A stretch of DNA of 38,579 nt, from the NCBI RefSeq assembly GCF_012641075.1, contig NZ_JAAXLJ010000020.1, forward strand, positions 1-38,579, read 5' to 3'. Shown here one piece after another: positions 23,541 through 32,659 of this stretch (within the stretch, counting starts at the first letter, position 1; every line of letters begins with the position of its first letter). The position numbers and the translations under genes were made by a program. This DNA comes from Secundilactobacillus angelensis. GTDB taxonomy: Bacteria > Bacillota > Bacilli > Lactobacillales > Lactobacillaceae. The notes below the pieces were generated by a model. The model did not search any database and had not been told where the DNA came from. It saw nothing but the letters and a program-made list of their open reading frames with translations.

Positions 23541-24599
23541 TTACAGGACGACCAAGTCAGTTGAACCGTCAGTCAAAATGCGGTGACCGGCTTCCGTGAC
23601 CAAAATATCGTCCTCGATTCGGATACCGCCAAGGTCCGGCAGATAAATACCGGGCTCAACAGTAATCACGTTATTAGTCATCATGTGATCATTCGAGCGC
23701 ATGGAAAGCGCTGGTCCTTCATGAATATCAAGCCCAATGCCGTGGCCAGTACCGTGGTTAAAATATTTTCCATAGCCCGCGGAAGTGATGAACTCCCGGC
23801 CAACCTGATCCAACTGGTGTCCGGATACTCCCGGCTTAACGGCATTAATGATGACTTGCTGTGCTTGTTGAACGACCCGATAAACTGCCTTGAGTTTCTC
23901 ACCAGGATCACCTAAGGCCACCGTCCGGGTTAAATCAGATGTATAGCCATCAAATTCATAACCGAAATCGATGGTAATCATTTCACCCTTCTGGATGGCT
24001 TTAGAGGTTGCAGCACCGTGCGGCAGTGCAGCCCGTTTGCCACTAGCCACGATGGTATCAAAGCTGGCCCTTTCAGCACCAAGATCACGCATAATGGCAT
24101 CTAACTGATTGGCAAGGTGTCGTTCGTATACACCGGGCTTGATCAGCGGTAAAAGGGTGTTAAAACCTTTGATCGTCATCTTGCAGGCATGCCCAAGAAT
24201 CTGAAGCTCATCCTCAGATTTAACTTCACGCATTTGTTCGATTAAATTCGTCATTGGCACGATATCCGAACTCATGAGTTCATCAATTCGATCATAATCG
24301 TGAAACGGAATACTGTCCTCGAAACCTAAAACGGTGATTTGCCGCTTCTTGACTTGCTGAGCGGCAGCTTCTAAATAGTACCGCGTGATGATCACGTCAA
24401 AATCATGCGGTATTGCTGCCAGGGCAGTTTCATACCTCGAGTCAGTAATAACATAAGTTTGATTTGCCGTCACTAAAACGACACCATCACCGTCAAAACC
24501 TGTTAAATAAGCCTTATTAACCGTGTTTGTCACTAAAAATGCGTCGATACGCAGCTCCTTAAACTGTGCTTGAAGCTGTTTAAGTCGATTAATCATCAT
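23541..24599 (-). CDS. pepP: Xaa-Pro aminopeptidase / M24 metallopeptidase
   Basis: A 352-residue M24 peptidase (aminopeptidase P/PepQ-like, YqhT type) that removes residues N-terminal to proline. It has an N-terminal creatinase domain (about 1-130) and a pita-bread catalytic domain. The two-metal ligands are visible: Asp in TIDFGYEFDGYTSDLTRT (two Asp), His in FNHGTGHGIGLDIHEGP, Glu in TVEPGIY and Glu in IRIEDDI. It lies between rpmA and efp. Two consecutive ATG codons occur; the first is 6 nt after AAAGG. Prolidase activity cannot be excluded. Confidence 0.9.
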   Translation of the reverse strand: MMINRLKQLQAQFKELRIDAFLVTNTVNKAYLTGFDGDGVVLVTANQTYVITDSRYETALAAIPHDFDVIITRYYLEAAAQQVKKRQITVLGFEDSIPFHDYDRIDELMSSDIVPMTNLIEQMREVKSEDELQILGHACKMTIKGFNTLLPLIKPGVYERHLANQLDAIMRDLGAERASFDTIVASGKRAALPHGAATSKAIQKGEMITIDFGYEFDGYTSDLTRTVALGDPGEKLKAVYRVVQQAQQVIINAVKPGVSGHQLDQVGREFITSAGYGKYFNHGTGHGIGLDIHEGPALSMRSNDHMMTNNVITVEPGIYLPDLGGIRIEDDILVTEAGHRILTDGSTDLVVL

Positions 24600-24631
24600 A
24601 AGCCGCCTTTCTAAGCCTGATTAAGTCAAAT

Positions 24632-24656
24632 AAAAAAAGCCCCTAGGGGCCTTTTT
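24632..24656 (-). terminator. Terminator after rpmA
   Basis: A near-perfect hairpin around CCCCTAGGGG with A-run and T-run flanks; on the minus strand it ends GGGGCTTTTTTTATTT. It closes the rplU-prp-rpmA operon just after the rpmA stop. Confidence 0.85.
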
Positions 24657-24658
24657 CA

Positions 24659-24955
24659 TTATCTTGCTGCAGCTTCTGTTACAGGATAAACGGAAACTTG
24701 GCGCTTATCACGGCCCTTACGTTCGAAGCGAACGACACCGTCGATCTTTGAATACAAAGTATCGTCGTTGCCCCGCAAAACGTTAGCACCTGGATAAATG
24801 TGCGTACCACGTTGGCGGTAAAGGATTGAGCCACCGGTTACAGTTGAACCGTCAGCAGCCTTCGTACCGAGACGACGTCCGGCAGAGTTACGACCGTTGG
24901 CAGTAGAACCGCCCCCTTTATGGTGAGAGAAGAATTGTAAGTTCATTTCTAGCAT
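24659..24955 (-). CDS. rpmA: 50S ribosomal protein L27 with cleavable N-terminus
   Basis: A 98-residue protein. The N-terminal extension MLEMNLQFF precedes the usual start [15 protein letters not shown]. In Firmicutes this extension is removed by the Prp protease after the LQFF motif, exposing the residues that reach the peptidyl-transferase centre. I chose ATG at 24955 because GGAGGTGA lies 5 nt upstream; the frame continues 5 codons upstream, through that site. It follows the prp gene by 21 bp, so substrate and protease share one transcript. Confidence 0.95.
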   Translation of the reverse strand: MLEMNLQFFSHHKGGGSTANGRNSAGRRLGTKAADGSTVTGGSILYRQRGTHIYPGANVLRGNDDTLYSKIDGVVRFERKGRDKRQVSVYPVTEAAAR

Positions 24956-24976
24956 GAGTTTCACCTCCATAAAAGA

Positions 24977-25306
24977 TTAGTTGATTCGAATATACTTCGA
25001 ATATTGTTTTTCGACATCTAAAAGTCCATTTTGAAAACTTTGCAATAACGCTTGACTGATTCGATCCTGAATATAGTCATCGACCGGTGGCATCCGGAGA
25101 CTTAAAAAGCCGCCTTCAGCTTGCTTAGCAACCACTACTGGCTTAATAGAAGCCACGGCTGCCAAACCGTTCACTGTGCTAATAGATAAGGCTGACACGG
25201 CAGAACAAACGATATCGCTACCGTAAGGACCGCTGTCGGCGTGACCCGTTAGTTTAAACCCAATGATCCGATCGTCATTATCGTAGTCAAATGCTGCTTG
25301 AATCAT
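24977..25306 (-). CDS. prp: Ribosomal-processing cysteine protease Prp
   Basis: A 109-residue protease (YsxB family) that trims the N-terminal peptide from L27. The catalytic pair is visible: His22 in LTGHADSG and Cys34 in GSDIVCSAVSAL, the same positions as in the characterised Staphylococcus enzyme. It is encoded between rplU and rpmA, as throughout Firmicutes whose L27 carries the extension. Length is normal. Confidence 0.95.
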   Translation of the reverse strand: MIQAAFDYDNDDRIIGFKLTGHADSGPYGSDIVCSAVSALSISTVNGLAAVASIKPVVVAKQAEGGFLSLRMPPVDDYIQDRISQALLQSFQNGLLDVEKQYSKYIRIN

Positions 25307-25325
25307 AAATGATCACCCACAGAGA

Positions 25326-25634
25326 TTAAGCGTTGATAGCATCAATAACAACCTTGGTGTATGGTTGACGATGACCAACTTTCGTGTGTTGACCCTTCTT
25401 AGGCTTGTACTTGAAGGTAACAACCTTCTTTTCTTGGCCTTGTTTTTCAACAGTTCCAGTTACTGAAGCACCTGAAACTAATGGTGTACCAACCTTGGTT
25501 GAATCGCCACCAACAAAGACAACTTGGTCAAAAGTAACCTTATCACCTGCATTAGCATTAAGCTTTTCAACGTAGACTGCTTCACCTTGTTGAACACGGT
25601 ATTGTTTACCGCCAGTTACGATAATTGCGTACAT
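25326..25634 (-). CDS. rplU: 50S ribosomal protein L21
   Basis: A 102-residue ribosomal protein. Typical features: [18 protein letters not shown] at the start, then [15 protein letters not shown], and the basic end [20 protein letters not shown]. It binds 23S rRNA. It is the first gene of rplU-prp-rpmA, preceded by a strong promoter and a structured leader that probably allows autoregulation. Confidence 0.97.
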   Translation of the reverse strand: MYAIIVTGGKQYRVQQGEAVYVEKLNANAGDKVTFDQVVFVGGDSTKVGTPLVSGASVTGTVEKQGQEKKVVTFKYKPKKGQHTKVGHRQPYTKVVIDAINA

Positions 25635-25749
25635 GTATGTGCACCTCCTTCTTTATTAAACACTTAGACTCGCCGAGAACAAGCGCTGCGTTAACAGACT
25701 TAAGACTTGGCTCGTGCGGTTGCAGCTGTGGAAGTCCACAAATACAACA
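25635..25749 (-). ncRNA. L21 leader-like 5' untranslated region
   Basis: About 115 nt lie between the predicted transcription start and the rplU ATG. They contain the hairpin TGTGGACTTCCACA and the segments CACGAGCCAAGTCTTAAG and GGCGAGTCTAAGTGTT, which resemble the L21 leader found upstream of rplU in Firmicutes. Such leaders are thought to let excess ribosomal protein repress its own operon. Assignment rests on position and recalled motif resemblance; a covariance-model search was not possible. Confidence 0.6.
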
Positions 25750-25755
25750 AACTGT

Positions 25756-25784
25756 ATTCTACAAAACTTCAAGACATCCGTCAA
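25756..25784 (-). promoter_or_regulatory. Strong promoter for rplU-prp-rpmA
   Basis: On the minus strand, TTGACG (25779-25784), a 17-bp spacer and TAGAAT (25756-25761). It lies about 20 bp after the accA stop, with no clear terminator between, so some rplU transcription may also come from the fatty-acid operon. Confidence 0.75.
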
Positions 25785-25803
25785 CCCTTAGAATCGAGAA
25801 AAC

Positions 25804-26562
25804 CTAGAATCTTCTAAAGAAATCTGCTCGCTTTTTTAATAACTTAGACACATCTTGGTGAGCTAAATCATGGATAGCGCCCGTCATAGCGGTCTTTAAA
25901 GAACCGTCAGTCAGCATATTTTCCGGGATTACTCGGTGAATGGCGTGCTGTTTTAACAGCCAGTCCGGTGTTAACCGCATCAGCTTAGCCGCCTTGTCTG
26001 CAAGGTGCGCATCCTTCCACATAATCGACGCAAAACCCTCAGGAGAAAGAACTGAATACATACTATTTTCAAACATCCAAATCTGATCCGAGCAGGCTAA
26101 AGCTAACGCACCACCAGAACCAGCTTCTCCAATGATGACAGTCAGTATCGGCACTTTCAGTTTCAACATTTCACTGATATTCTTGGCAATCATCTGACCC
26201 TGCCCTGAAGCTTCAGCATCTGCCCCCGGATAAGCACCTGGTGTGTTGATCAGGGTAATAATAGGAAAGTTTAGTTTTTCCGCAAGCTTCATTACCCTCA
26301 GTGACTTGCGGTATCCCGCTGGTTCTGGACTGCCAAAATGGGTGGCCATTCTATCTTCAAGGCTGTTACCCTTTTGAGTGGCAATGACAGCCACCGGAAA
26401 TCCGGATAGTTTCGCAAGACCGGCAATTACAGCGGGATCGTCACCGACAATGTGATCGCCATGAAGCTCGTAAAAATCCGTCAATAATTGGTCAATAATT
26501 TCATAAACATTAGCTTTGCGATCGCTTCTTGCACCCGCAATGATTGATTGTGTGTCTGTCAC
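25804..26562 (-). CDS. accA: Acetyl-CoA carboxylase, carboxyltransferase alpha subunit
   Basis: A 252-residue subunit of the crotonase fold that, with AccD, transfers the carboxyl group from biotin to acetyl-CoA to give malonyl-CoA. Motifs: GDDPAVIAGLAKLSG, TLINTPGAYPGADAEASGQG and IGEAGSGGALALA. It is shorter at the N-terminus than the E. coli form, as usual in lactic acid bacteria. It starts with GTG overlapping the accD stop by 4 nt, with GGGGTGATG upstream. It is the last gene of the fatty-acid operon. Confidence 0.95.
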   Translation of the reverse strand: MTDTQSIIAGARSDRKANVYEIIDQLLTDFYELHGDHIVGDDPAVIAGLAKLSGFPVAVIATQKGNSLEDRMATHFGSPEPAGYRKSLRVMKLAEKLNFPIITLINTPGAYPGADAEASGQGQMIAKNISEMLKLKVPILTVIIGEAGSGGALALACSDQIWMFENSMYSVLSPEGFASIMWKDAHLADKAAKLMRLTPDWLLKQHAIHRVIPENMLTDGSLKTAMTGAIHDLAHQDVSKLLKKRADFFRRF

Positions 26563-27419
26563 TTGGCATCACCCCACTTCTTTGCTTCCAGAATACTAAG
26601 CAGTTGGCCAAGTCTATGCGGTATTTCTTCACGGCTAACAATTTCATCAATAAAACCACGCTTATAGCTGTTCTCTACGCTTTGAAAATCATCTGGTAAC
26701 TGCTTATTAATGGTCTGCTCGATCACCCGTTTACCGGTAAACCCAAACAGAGCTTTTGGTTCAGCTAAAGTGATGTCTGCTTGGCTAGCAAAACTGGCCG
26801 TGACTCCGCCAGTGGTTGGATCCATGATAACCGCAATATACGCCAATCCTGCCGCAGCATGATTATTGACAGCCTGACTGATTTTTGCCATCTGCATCAA
26901 TGAATAAATGCCTTCCTGCATTCTGGCACCACCGGACGCTGTGAACAATACCACGGGTAACTGCTGATCAGTCGCTTTTTCAAACATCCGGGTGATGCGT
27001 TCACCATTAGCAGTTCCCAAGCTGCCCATAATAAACAAGGGATCCATGATCCCCAAAGCAACCGGGTAATCTTCTATAATTGCTCTACCGGTTATTACGC
27101 CATCTTTAAGGTGAGTTGCTGACTGCGCTTTTTTGATTTTACGGTCATAATCTGGAAATTCTGTGGGATCCTTGGTTTCAAGGTCAGTATCCCATTCTTC
27201 AAACTGTTTTGTCAGCATCTTTAAACGGCGATGAGCCGTTACTCGGAAACCATAGCCGCACTCAGGACATACTCGATATTGACCAGCTCTTTTAAAATAG
27301 AAGCTGGCATGACAATGCGGGCATTCCTGCCAGATGCCACTTGGCACCTTTGCTTGATAATGCTTTAACATAGATACGGAACGTGACGAAAATCGTTTAA
27401 CGTGTTCACCAAGCGACAT
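26559..27419 (-). CDS. accD: Acetyl-CoA carboxylase, carboxyltransferase beta subunit
   Basis: A 286-residue subunit. The N-terminal zinc ribbon has four cysteines (CPHCHASF and CPECGYGF, about residues 33-58). The crotonase-fold part has the acyl-CoA-binding motif TASGGARMQEGIYSLMQMAK and later DPTTGGVTASFA. It pairs with AccA. Its ATG is one base from the accC stop codon and it overlaps accA by 4 nt. Confidence 0.95.
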   Translation of the reverse strand: MSLGEHVKRFSSRSVSMLKHYQAKVPSGIWQECPHCHASFYFKRAGQYRVCPECGYGFRVTAHRRLKMLTKQFEEWDTDLETKDPTEFPDYDRKIKKAQSATHLKDGVITGRAIIEDYPVALGIMDPLFIMGSLGTANGERITRMFEKATDQQLPVVLFTASGGARMQEGIYSLMQMAKISQAVNNHAAAGLAYIAVIMDPTTGGVTASFASQADITLAEPKALFGFTGKRVIEQTINKQLPDDFQSVENSYKRGFIDEIVSREEIPHRLGQLLSILEAKKWGDAK

Positions 27420-28796
27420 TTACGACACCTCCCGAACAGTATCACTGATAAACTTTGGCATAAACTGATTAGTTACATAGTCCGTGGTGGCGGTCCCTTG
27501 GTGAACAACTGAATCCGTCAATAAAGCTTCCAAGAAACTTTGGTTAGCAGCGATACCGTTCAACCCAAACTCATTGAGCGCTTCAAGCAGCTTAGTCAAT
27601 GCTTCTTGATAGGTATTAGCATGGGCAATCAATTTAACAATCATGGAGTCATAAAATGGTGAAATCATGTCGCCAGCTTGAACGCCGCTATCCACCCGTA
27701 TGCCAGGCCCACCAGGAAGCTTCAACTGTTTGATGACACCAGCTTGGGGCATAAAATCTAGTGAAGGATCTTCAGCATTAACCCGTGCTTCAACGGCAAA
27801 TCCATGAGGAATTAATGCGGCCTGTTCAAAGGACAGTGCTTCTCCTGAAGCGACTCTAACCTGCTCCTTGACGAGGTCAATATCAGTCACGGCTTCAGTG
27901 ATTGGATGTTCGACTTGGATTCGCGTGTTCATTTCCATAAAGTAAAAATGGTGTTCACTATCCATCAAAAATTCAATCGTCCCGGTGTTCACATACTTAA
28001 TCGTTTTAGTGGCCCGAATTGCGATGTTCTGTAATTCACGCCGTTCCTGAGGTGTCATAACCGGACAAGGACTGATTTCCAAAACTTTTTGTTGCCGACG
28101 CTGCAATGAACAGTCCCGCTCTGGAAAAGCTGTGACGTGACCAAATTGATCTGCAAATACTTGCACTTCTATGTGCTTTGCTGGCGCGACAATTTTTTCA
28201 AGGTACATCCGTTGGTCCCCAAACGAAAGTTGCGCTTCCTTAGTGGCTGATTGATAAGCCTCGCGCATTTGACTTTCATCTTGTACTCGGCGAATACCTT
28301 TACCGCCACCACCAGACGCAGCTTTTAGCATCACAGGATAACCCACTTCATCTGCGACTTTAACCGCATCAGCCTCATCTTTTAAGAAGCCGGTACTGCC
28401 AGGAATGACCGGTACGTTACCAGCTTGCATTTGAATTCTTGCGTTCGCTTTGTTACCCATCAGTGCAATCGTTTCTGGTTTGGGACCGATAAACGTAATC
28501 TGGCAGGTCTCACAAAGTTCGGCGAATTCTTCGTTTTCAGACAAAAAACCGTACCCAGGGTGAATTGCTTCAGCACCCGTAAGTACCGCGGCACTCACAA
28601 TATTTTGCATATTTAAATAAGAGTCAGCAGGTTGCGGTCCCCCAACACAGACAGCTTCATCCGCCAAATTAACGTACTGAGCATCCGCATCTGCGGTAGA
28701 ATAAACGGCTACCGATTGAATATTTAGTTCTCTTAGTGCCCGAATGATTCGCACTGCAATTTCGCCACGGTTAGCAATTAAGACCTTTTTAAACAT
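27420..28796 (-). CDS. accC: Biotin carboxylase
   Basis: A 458-residue ATP-grasp enzyme that carboxylates the biotin of AccB with bicarbonate and ATP. Motifs: KVLIANRGEIAVRIIRA at the start, HPGYGFLSEN, the glycine-rich loop ASGGGGKGIR, and the metal and bicarbonate site MEMNTRIQVEHPITE. Length is normal. I chose ATG at 28796, which has TAGGTGA upstream, over a GTG three codons earlier. It follows fabZ. Confidence 0.95.
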   Translation of the reverse strand: MFKKVLIANRGEIAVRIIRALRELNIQSVAVYSTADADAQYVNLADEAVCVGGPQPADSYLNMQNIVSAAVLTGAEAIHPGYGFLSENEEFAELCETCQITFIGPKPETIALMGNKANARIQMQAGNVPVIPGSTGFLKDEADAVKVADEVGYPVMLKAASGGGGKGIRRVQDESQMREAYQSATKEAQLSFGDQRMYLEKIVAPAKHIEVQVFADQFGHVTAFPERDCSLQRRQQKVLEISPCPVMTPQERRELQNIAIRATKTIKYVNTGTIEFLMDSEHHFYFMEMNTRIQVEHPITEAVTDIDLVKEQVRVASGEALSFEQAALIPHGFAVEARVNAEDPSLDFMPQAGVIKQLKLPGGPGIRVDSGVQAGDMISPFYDSMIVKLIAHANTYQEALTKLLEALNEFGLNGIAANQSFLEALLTDSVVHQGTATTDYVTNQFMPKFISDTVREVS

Positions 28797-28805
28797 ATTA
28801 TTCAC

Positions 28806-29252
28806 CTACCCAATCATAAAGGTGAGATCTCCTGAACAAACTTTCTTACCATCGACGTAAGCTTCACCATGACCGAGTCCGGCATTACCTCTAATTTTGT
28901 CTAGGGTTACTTCTAGGGTCAGGGAATCACCTGGTTTAACCATTTGACGGAACTTAACCCTATTCATACCTCCAAAATAGGCAGTTTTACCCTTAAAGTC
29001 GGGCACTGTCAATAACGCAATCGCTCCTGCCTGTGCCATGGCTTCAACGATTAAGACACCCGGCATTACAGGATTACCAGGAAAATGTCCCTGAAAAAAG
29101 GCTTCATTAACGGACACATTTTTCCTTGCAACTACTTTTTCGCCTGGAACATAGTCAAGTACGCGGTCGACCAATAGCATTGGATAACGGTGTGGTAAAA
29201 TTTTTTGAATTTCAACGACGTCTAATTCGTGTTTTTCTACTTCTTCTGACAA
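28806..29252 (-). CDS. fabZ: 3-hydroxyacyl-ACP dehydratase FabZ (intact)
   Basis: A 148-residue hotdog-fold dehydratase that removes water from 3-hydroxyacyl-ACP. The active-site residues are intact: His56 in FQGHFPGNPVMPG and Glu70 in LIVEAMAQAG; LPHRYPMLLVDRV is also conserved. The start codon is TTG, supported by GAGGTGA 6 nt upstream; there is no in-frame ATG before the conserved region. It lies between accB and accC. A paralogue at 35406 lacks the histidine, so this copy must provide the main dehydratase activity. Confidence 0.93.
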   Translation of the reverse strand: MSEEVEKHELDVVEIQKILPHRYPMLLVDRVLDYVPGEKVVARKNVSVNEAFFQGHFPGNPVMPGVLIVEAMAQAGAIALLTVPDFKGKTAYFGGMNRVKFRQMVKPGDSLTLEVTLDKIRGNAGLGHGEAYVDGKKVCSGDLTFMIG

Positions 29253-29263
29253 ATTTTGTCACC

Positions 29264-29734
29264 TCATTTGGTTACTTCAAACATTGGCTGATCGTATTCA
29301 ACCACTTCTTCATTGTCGACCAAAATCTTTGAAATCGTGCCAGCCACTTTACTCTTGATTTCGGTCATCATCTTCATCGCCTCAATCACACAGACAACTT
29401 CACCGACACTGACATGATCACCAACTTGCTTATATGCCGGTTTATCAGGGGATGGTTGCAGGTAAATCACACCGACCAGTGGTGCTTTGATCGTTGTTGT
29501 TTCAGTTTCTGAAGATTGTGACTTTGCCACGGTAGTCTCTGGTGGAGACTGGACTGGTTGCGTTTCACTATCTGATTTATTCAACGATGCTGGCTGTTCC
29601 ACCTTGGTCGCTATCTGACGGCTGGTTTTATTCTTACTCAAGTACAAATGAATGTCTTGATAATCTAAGTTGATTTCTCGAATATCGCTGTCATTGATTT
29701 GCCGGATGATGGCTTGAATTTCCTCAAGTGTCAT
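29264..29734 (-). CDS. accB: Biotin carboxyl carrier protein
   Basis: A 156-residue protein. The C-terminal biotinyl domain has the site VCVIEAMKMMTEI, where the Lys in EAMKM is biotinylated, probably by the ligase encoded at 36103. A low-complexity Ser/Thr/Gln/Pro-rich linker (about 45-85) joins it to an N-terminal helical part. The ATG at 29734 overlaps the fabF stop codon (TAATG), so it is coupled. An in-frame GTG four codons earlier is less likely. Confidence 0.94.
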   Translation of the reverse strand: MTLEEIQAIIRQINDSDIREINLDYQDIHLYLSKNKTSRQIATKVEQPASLNKSDSETQPVQSPPETTVAKSQSSETETTTIKAPLVGVIYLQPSPDKPAYKQVGDHVSVGEVVCVIEAMKMMTEIKSKVAGTISKILVDNEEVVEYDQPMFEVTK

Positions 29735-30966
29735 TAGTTCGCCCACTTTCTAAATGCCAAGACGGCGTTATGTCCCCCAAAGCCAAATGAATTGCTGATG
29801 GCGTATTCAGTTTCATGGTTGCGATTGTCCGCATTGACCAAGTTGACCTGACATTCTGGATCTTGATTGATGATGCCCACGTTTTCTGGTAGTTGATTCG
29901 TTTGCAATGCACTCACAGTGGCAACCGCTTCAATGGCACCAGCTGCTCCCAGAAGGTGGCCAGTCATCGATTTGGTACTAGAAACTAGGACGTCGGAAGC
30001 CTCACCAAAAACGGTGTTAATGGCCTTGGATTCAGCACTGTCATTACCCATTGTTGCGGTGCCATGGGCGTTGATATAATCAACATCATCTGGCTTAATG
30101 CCAGCTTCATCAATGGCCAGTTGCATTGCACGAGCAGCTTGGGTACCTTCTGGATCTGGTGAAGTCATATGATAAGCATCCGAAGTGGCACCGTATCCCA
30201 CAATTTCAGCTAAGATGTTGGCACCGCGTTGTTGGGCATGTTCCAACGATTCAAGTACCAGTGTGCCGGCACCTTCGCCCATCACGAACCCTAAGCGGTC
30301 AGCATCAAATGGTAAGGAAGCTTTTTTCGGATCGGTAGCCTTAGATAAGGTCGATAAAGCGGCAAAACCAGCAATTCCAATTTCATTAACTGAGGCTTCT
30401 GAGCCACCCGTCAACATGACTTGCGCGCGGCCTTCTTTGATTTGCCTGAAGGCTTCGCCAATCGCATTAGTTCCAGAAGCACAAGCGGTAACGATTGTCG
30501 TGCAGATATTTTGGGCATGGTAACGAATAGCAATGTTGCCGGATGCCATGTTAGAAATCGAAGTTGGGACAAACATTGGGGATACTCGCTGTGGCCCCTT
30601 ATCATGCATTTTGATGACTTGCTCCTGAATAGTTGTCAGACCACCAATGCCAGAACCATAGATAACGCCCATTGATTCAGGTTCAGTATTGATCTCATCA
30701 ATACCAGCTTGTTCAACTGCTTCTGAAGCAGCATACATGGCGTATTGGCTAAATGCATCCATTCTCCGTAAATCTTTCTTACCTAACCGTTTTAAGGGAT
30801 CAAAATCATGTAATTCACCAGCTAACGTAATCCCAGTCTCGCTGGCATCAAAATGTGTGATGGGTTGAAACCCAACTTTTGAAGCCTGCAAACCAGCTTC
30901 AAATTCTGACACACTATTACCAATTGGTGTTAACGCACCCATTCCTGTAATTACAACTCTAGTCAT
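29734..30966 (-). CDS. fabF: Beta-ketoacyl-ACP synthase II
   Basis: A 410-residue thiolase-fold condensing enzyme that elongates acyl-ACP with malonyl-ACP. The catalytic triad is visible: Cys162 in VTACASGTNAIG, His in INAHGTATMGND and His in KSMTGHLLGAAGAIEA. Length is normal. It follows fabG by 11 bp and is joined to accB by a one-base overlap. Confidence 0.96.
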   Translation of the reverse strand: MTRVVITGMGALTPIGNSVSEFEAGLQASKVGFQPITHFDASETGITLAGELHDFDPLKRLGKKDLRRMDAFSQYAMYAASEAVEQAGIDEINTEPESMGVIYGSGIGGLTTIQEQVIKMHDKGPQRVSPMFVPTSISNMASGNIAIRYHAQNICTTIVTACASGTNAIGEAFRQIKEGRAQVMLTGGSEASVNEIGIAGFAALSTLSKATDPKKASLPFDADRLGFVMGEGAGTLVLESLEHAQQRGANILAEIVGYGATSDAYHMTSPDPEGTQAARAMQLAIDEAGIKPDDVDYINAHGTATMGNDSAESKAINTVFGEASDVLVSSTKSMTGHLLGAAGAIEAVATVSALQTNQLPENVGIINQDPECQVNLVNADNRNHETEYAISNSFGFGGHNAVLAFRKWAN

Positions 30967-30977
30967 ACACTTTCTCC

Positions 30978-31712
30978 TTATTGCATTGTTAGCCCACCAT
31001 CGACAGTGATGGTTTGGCCCGTAACATAGTCATTTTCGGCTAAAAAGATGGCTGCTTGAGCAACTTCATTAGTTGAACCCAAACGTTTCAAGGGAATCTG
31101 CTCTAAAATCTCGCCCTTTACCTTCTCAGAAAGCTGTGCTGTCATCGCAGTATCAATCATCCCTGGTGCAATTGCATTACAGCGAATTCCTCGCATGGCA
31201 GCTTCTTTGGCAACTGACTTAGTTAAACCGATAATGCCAGCCTTACTAGCAGCATAGTTAGCTTGACCAATGTTTCCCGTCAAACCAATCACACTGGCCA
31301 TGTTAATAAAAGCACCGCTGCGAGCTTTATACATCGGGCGCAGACAAGCTTTAATAACGTTGAAGGTCCCCGTTAAATTGGTGTTGATCACCCGACTAAA
31401 GTCAGCTGCAGTCATCCGGTTTAATAACTTATCGTTTACAATACCGGCATTATTTACGACGATGTCCAAATGGTCGATTTTTTCGTAGATACGATCGATC
31501 ATCGCCTGAACACTATCCGGATCCGTAACATCGGCTGAGAGGTCCCAACAGGTTACTTTTTCAGCTCGAATACTGTCAACCACTTCGGGTGAAGCTGTGT
31601 GCCGACCATTTAACACGATGTTGGCACCCTGTTTGGCGAAGGCTTGTGCTATCGCCAGTCCAATCCCTTGGGTACTACCGGTGACTAACACTGTCTTATT
31701 CGTTAAATTCAA
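30978..31712 (-). CDS. fabG: 3-oxoacyl-ACP reductase
   Basis: A 244-residue short-chain dehydrogenase that reduces 3-ketoacyl-ACP with NADPH. The cofactor motif is TGSTQGIGLAIA; NNAG and the catalytic Ser-Tyr-Lys (NMASVIG, YAASKAG) are intact. The C-terminal YVTGQTITVDGGLTM is typical of FabG. It follows fabD by 2 bp. Confidence 0.95.
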   Translation of the reverse strand: MNLTNKTVLVTGSTQGIGLAIAQAFAKQGANIVLNGRHTASPEVVDSIRAEKVTCWDLSADVTDPDSVQAMIDRIYEKIDHLDIVVNNAGIVNDKLLNRMTAADFSRVINTNLTGTFNVIKACLRPMYKARSGAFINMASVIGLTGNIGQANYAASKAGIIGLTKSVAKEAAMRGIRCNAIAPGMIDTAMTAQLSEKVKGEILEQIPLKRLGSTNEVAQAAIFLAENDYVTGQTITVDGGLTMQ

Positions 31713-31714
31713 AC

Positions 31715-32659
31715 TTATTCACCCCTTAAAGCTGTCATCGTTTGATTAAGTGTTTCGATATCATCAATATGATAATAATTAATCCCCTTAACTGTTTTGC
31801 GTGCAAAACTCATCAAGGTTTTCCCAGGACCCAGTTCAATGACTGCATCAACTTGACCCGTCAGTTTTTGGATGGCATCTGTAAATCTGGTTGTGGACAC
31901 CAGCTGATCCGTCAGTGTCTGTGTTAAATTCTCAACTACAAACGGTTCCCCAGTTGTTGTACTGATAACCGGAAACGATCCTTGCGTCCAGTCCACTTGC
32001 GTTAATGCATCGTGAAGTTCTGTTTGAGCGGGTTGCATCAATGGCGTATGAAAGGCGCCGCTCACTTTTAGTGGCACCATTCGCTTCACATCGTGAGTTT
32101 CCAAGTAAGCAACAGCCGCATCCACCGCCTTGACCTCGCCGCCAATGACGACCTGCTTAGGGGTGTTAATATTCGCAATTGCAACTAGCCCGTTACTTTT
32201 AACTGCGTCACAAGCTTCCTGAATGACGGCAATCGGTGTGTTCATGATTGCCACCATCTTGCTTGGCTGAGCATCGCTAGCTTGTTGCATCAAGCCACCG
32301 CGTAATTTAACCAGTTTTAATGCCTGTGCAGTGGTCATATAGCCACTGGCTGCCAAGGCACTGTACTCACCCAGACTAAGACCAATACCCGCAGTCACAG
32401 TTGGTAATTGGGCCTTAACCACTTCGTACAAAGCACAGCTCATTGCAACAATCGCCGGCTGTGTAAAGCGGGTTTCCGATAACTGGTCGGCGGCTGCAGA
32501 ATCAAAGTATAATTTTGGCAAATCAATATCAAGTATTTGACTTGCTTGGTCAATTAACGTGCGATAGGTGCCGTTTTGTTGATACAGATCCTGGCCCATA
32601 CCCGTTTTTTGTGAACCTTGACCACTAAATAACAATCCGACTTTCAGTTTAGACACCAC
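31715..32659 (-). CDS. fabD: Malonyl-CoA:ACP transacylase
   Basis: A 314-residue acyltransferase loading malonate onto ACP. The nucleophile Ser lies in GLSLGEYSAL, where many relatives have GHSLGEY; the later catalytic His is in SGAFHTPLM. LLFSGQGSQKTGMG marks the N-terminus. The start is one of two consecutive GTG codons (32659 or 32656) and overlaps the end of fabK by about 11 bp; the ribosome-binding site is weak, so translation is probably coupled. Confidence 0.94.
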   Translation of the reverse strand: MVSKLKVGLLFSGQGSQKTGMGQDLYQQNGTYRTLIDQASQILDIDLPKLYFDSAAADQLSETRFTQPAIVAMSCALYEVVKAQLPTVTAGIGLSLGEYSALAASGYMTTAQALKLVKLRGGLMQQASDAQPSKMVAIMNTPIAVIQEACDAVKSNGLVAIANINTPKQVVIGGEVKAVDAAVAYLETHDVKRMVPLKVSGAFHTPLMQPAQTELHDALTQVDWTQGSFPVISTTTGEPFVVENLTQTLTDQLVSTTRFTDAIQKLTGQVDAVIELGPGKTLMSFARKTVKGINYYHIDDIETLNQTMTALRGE

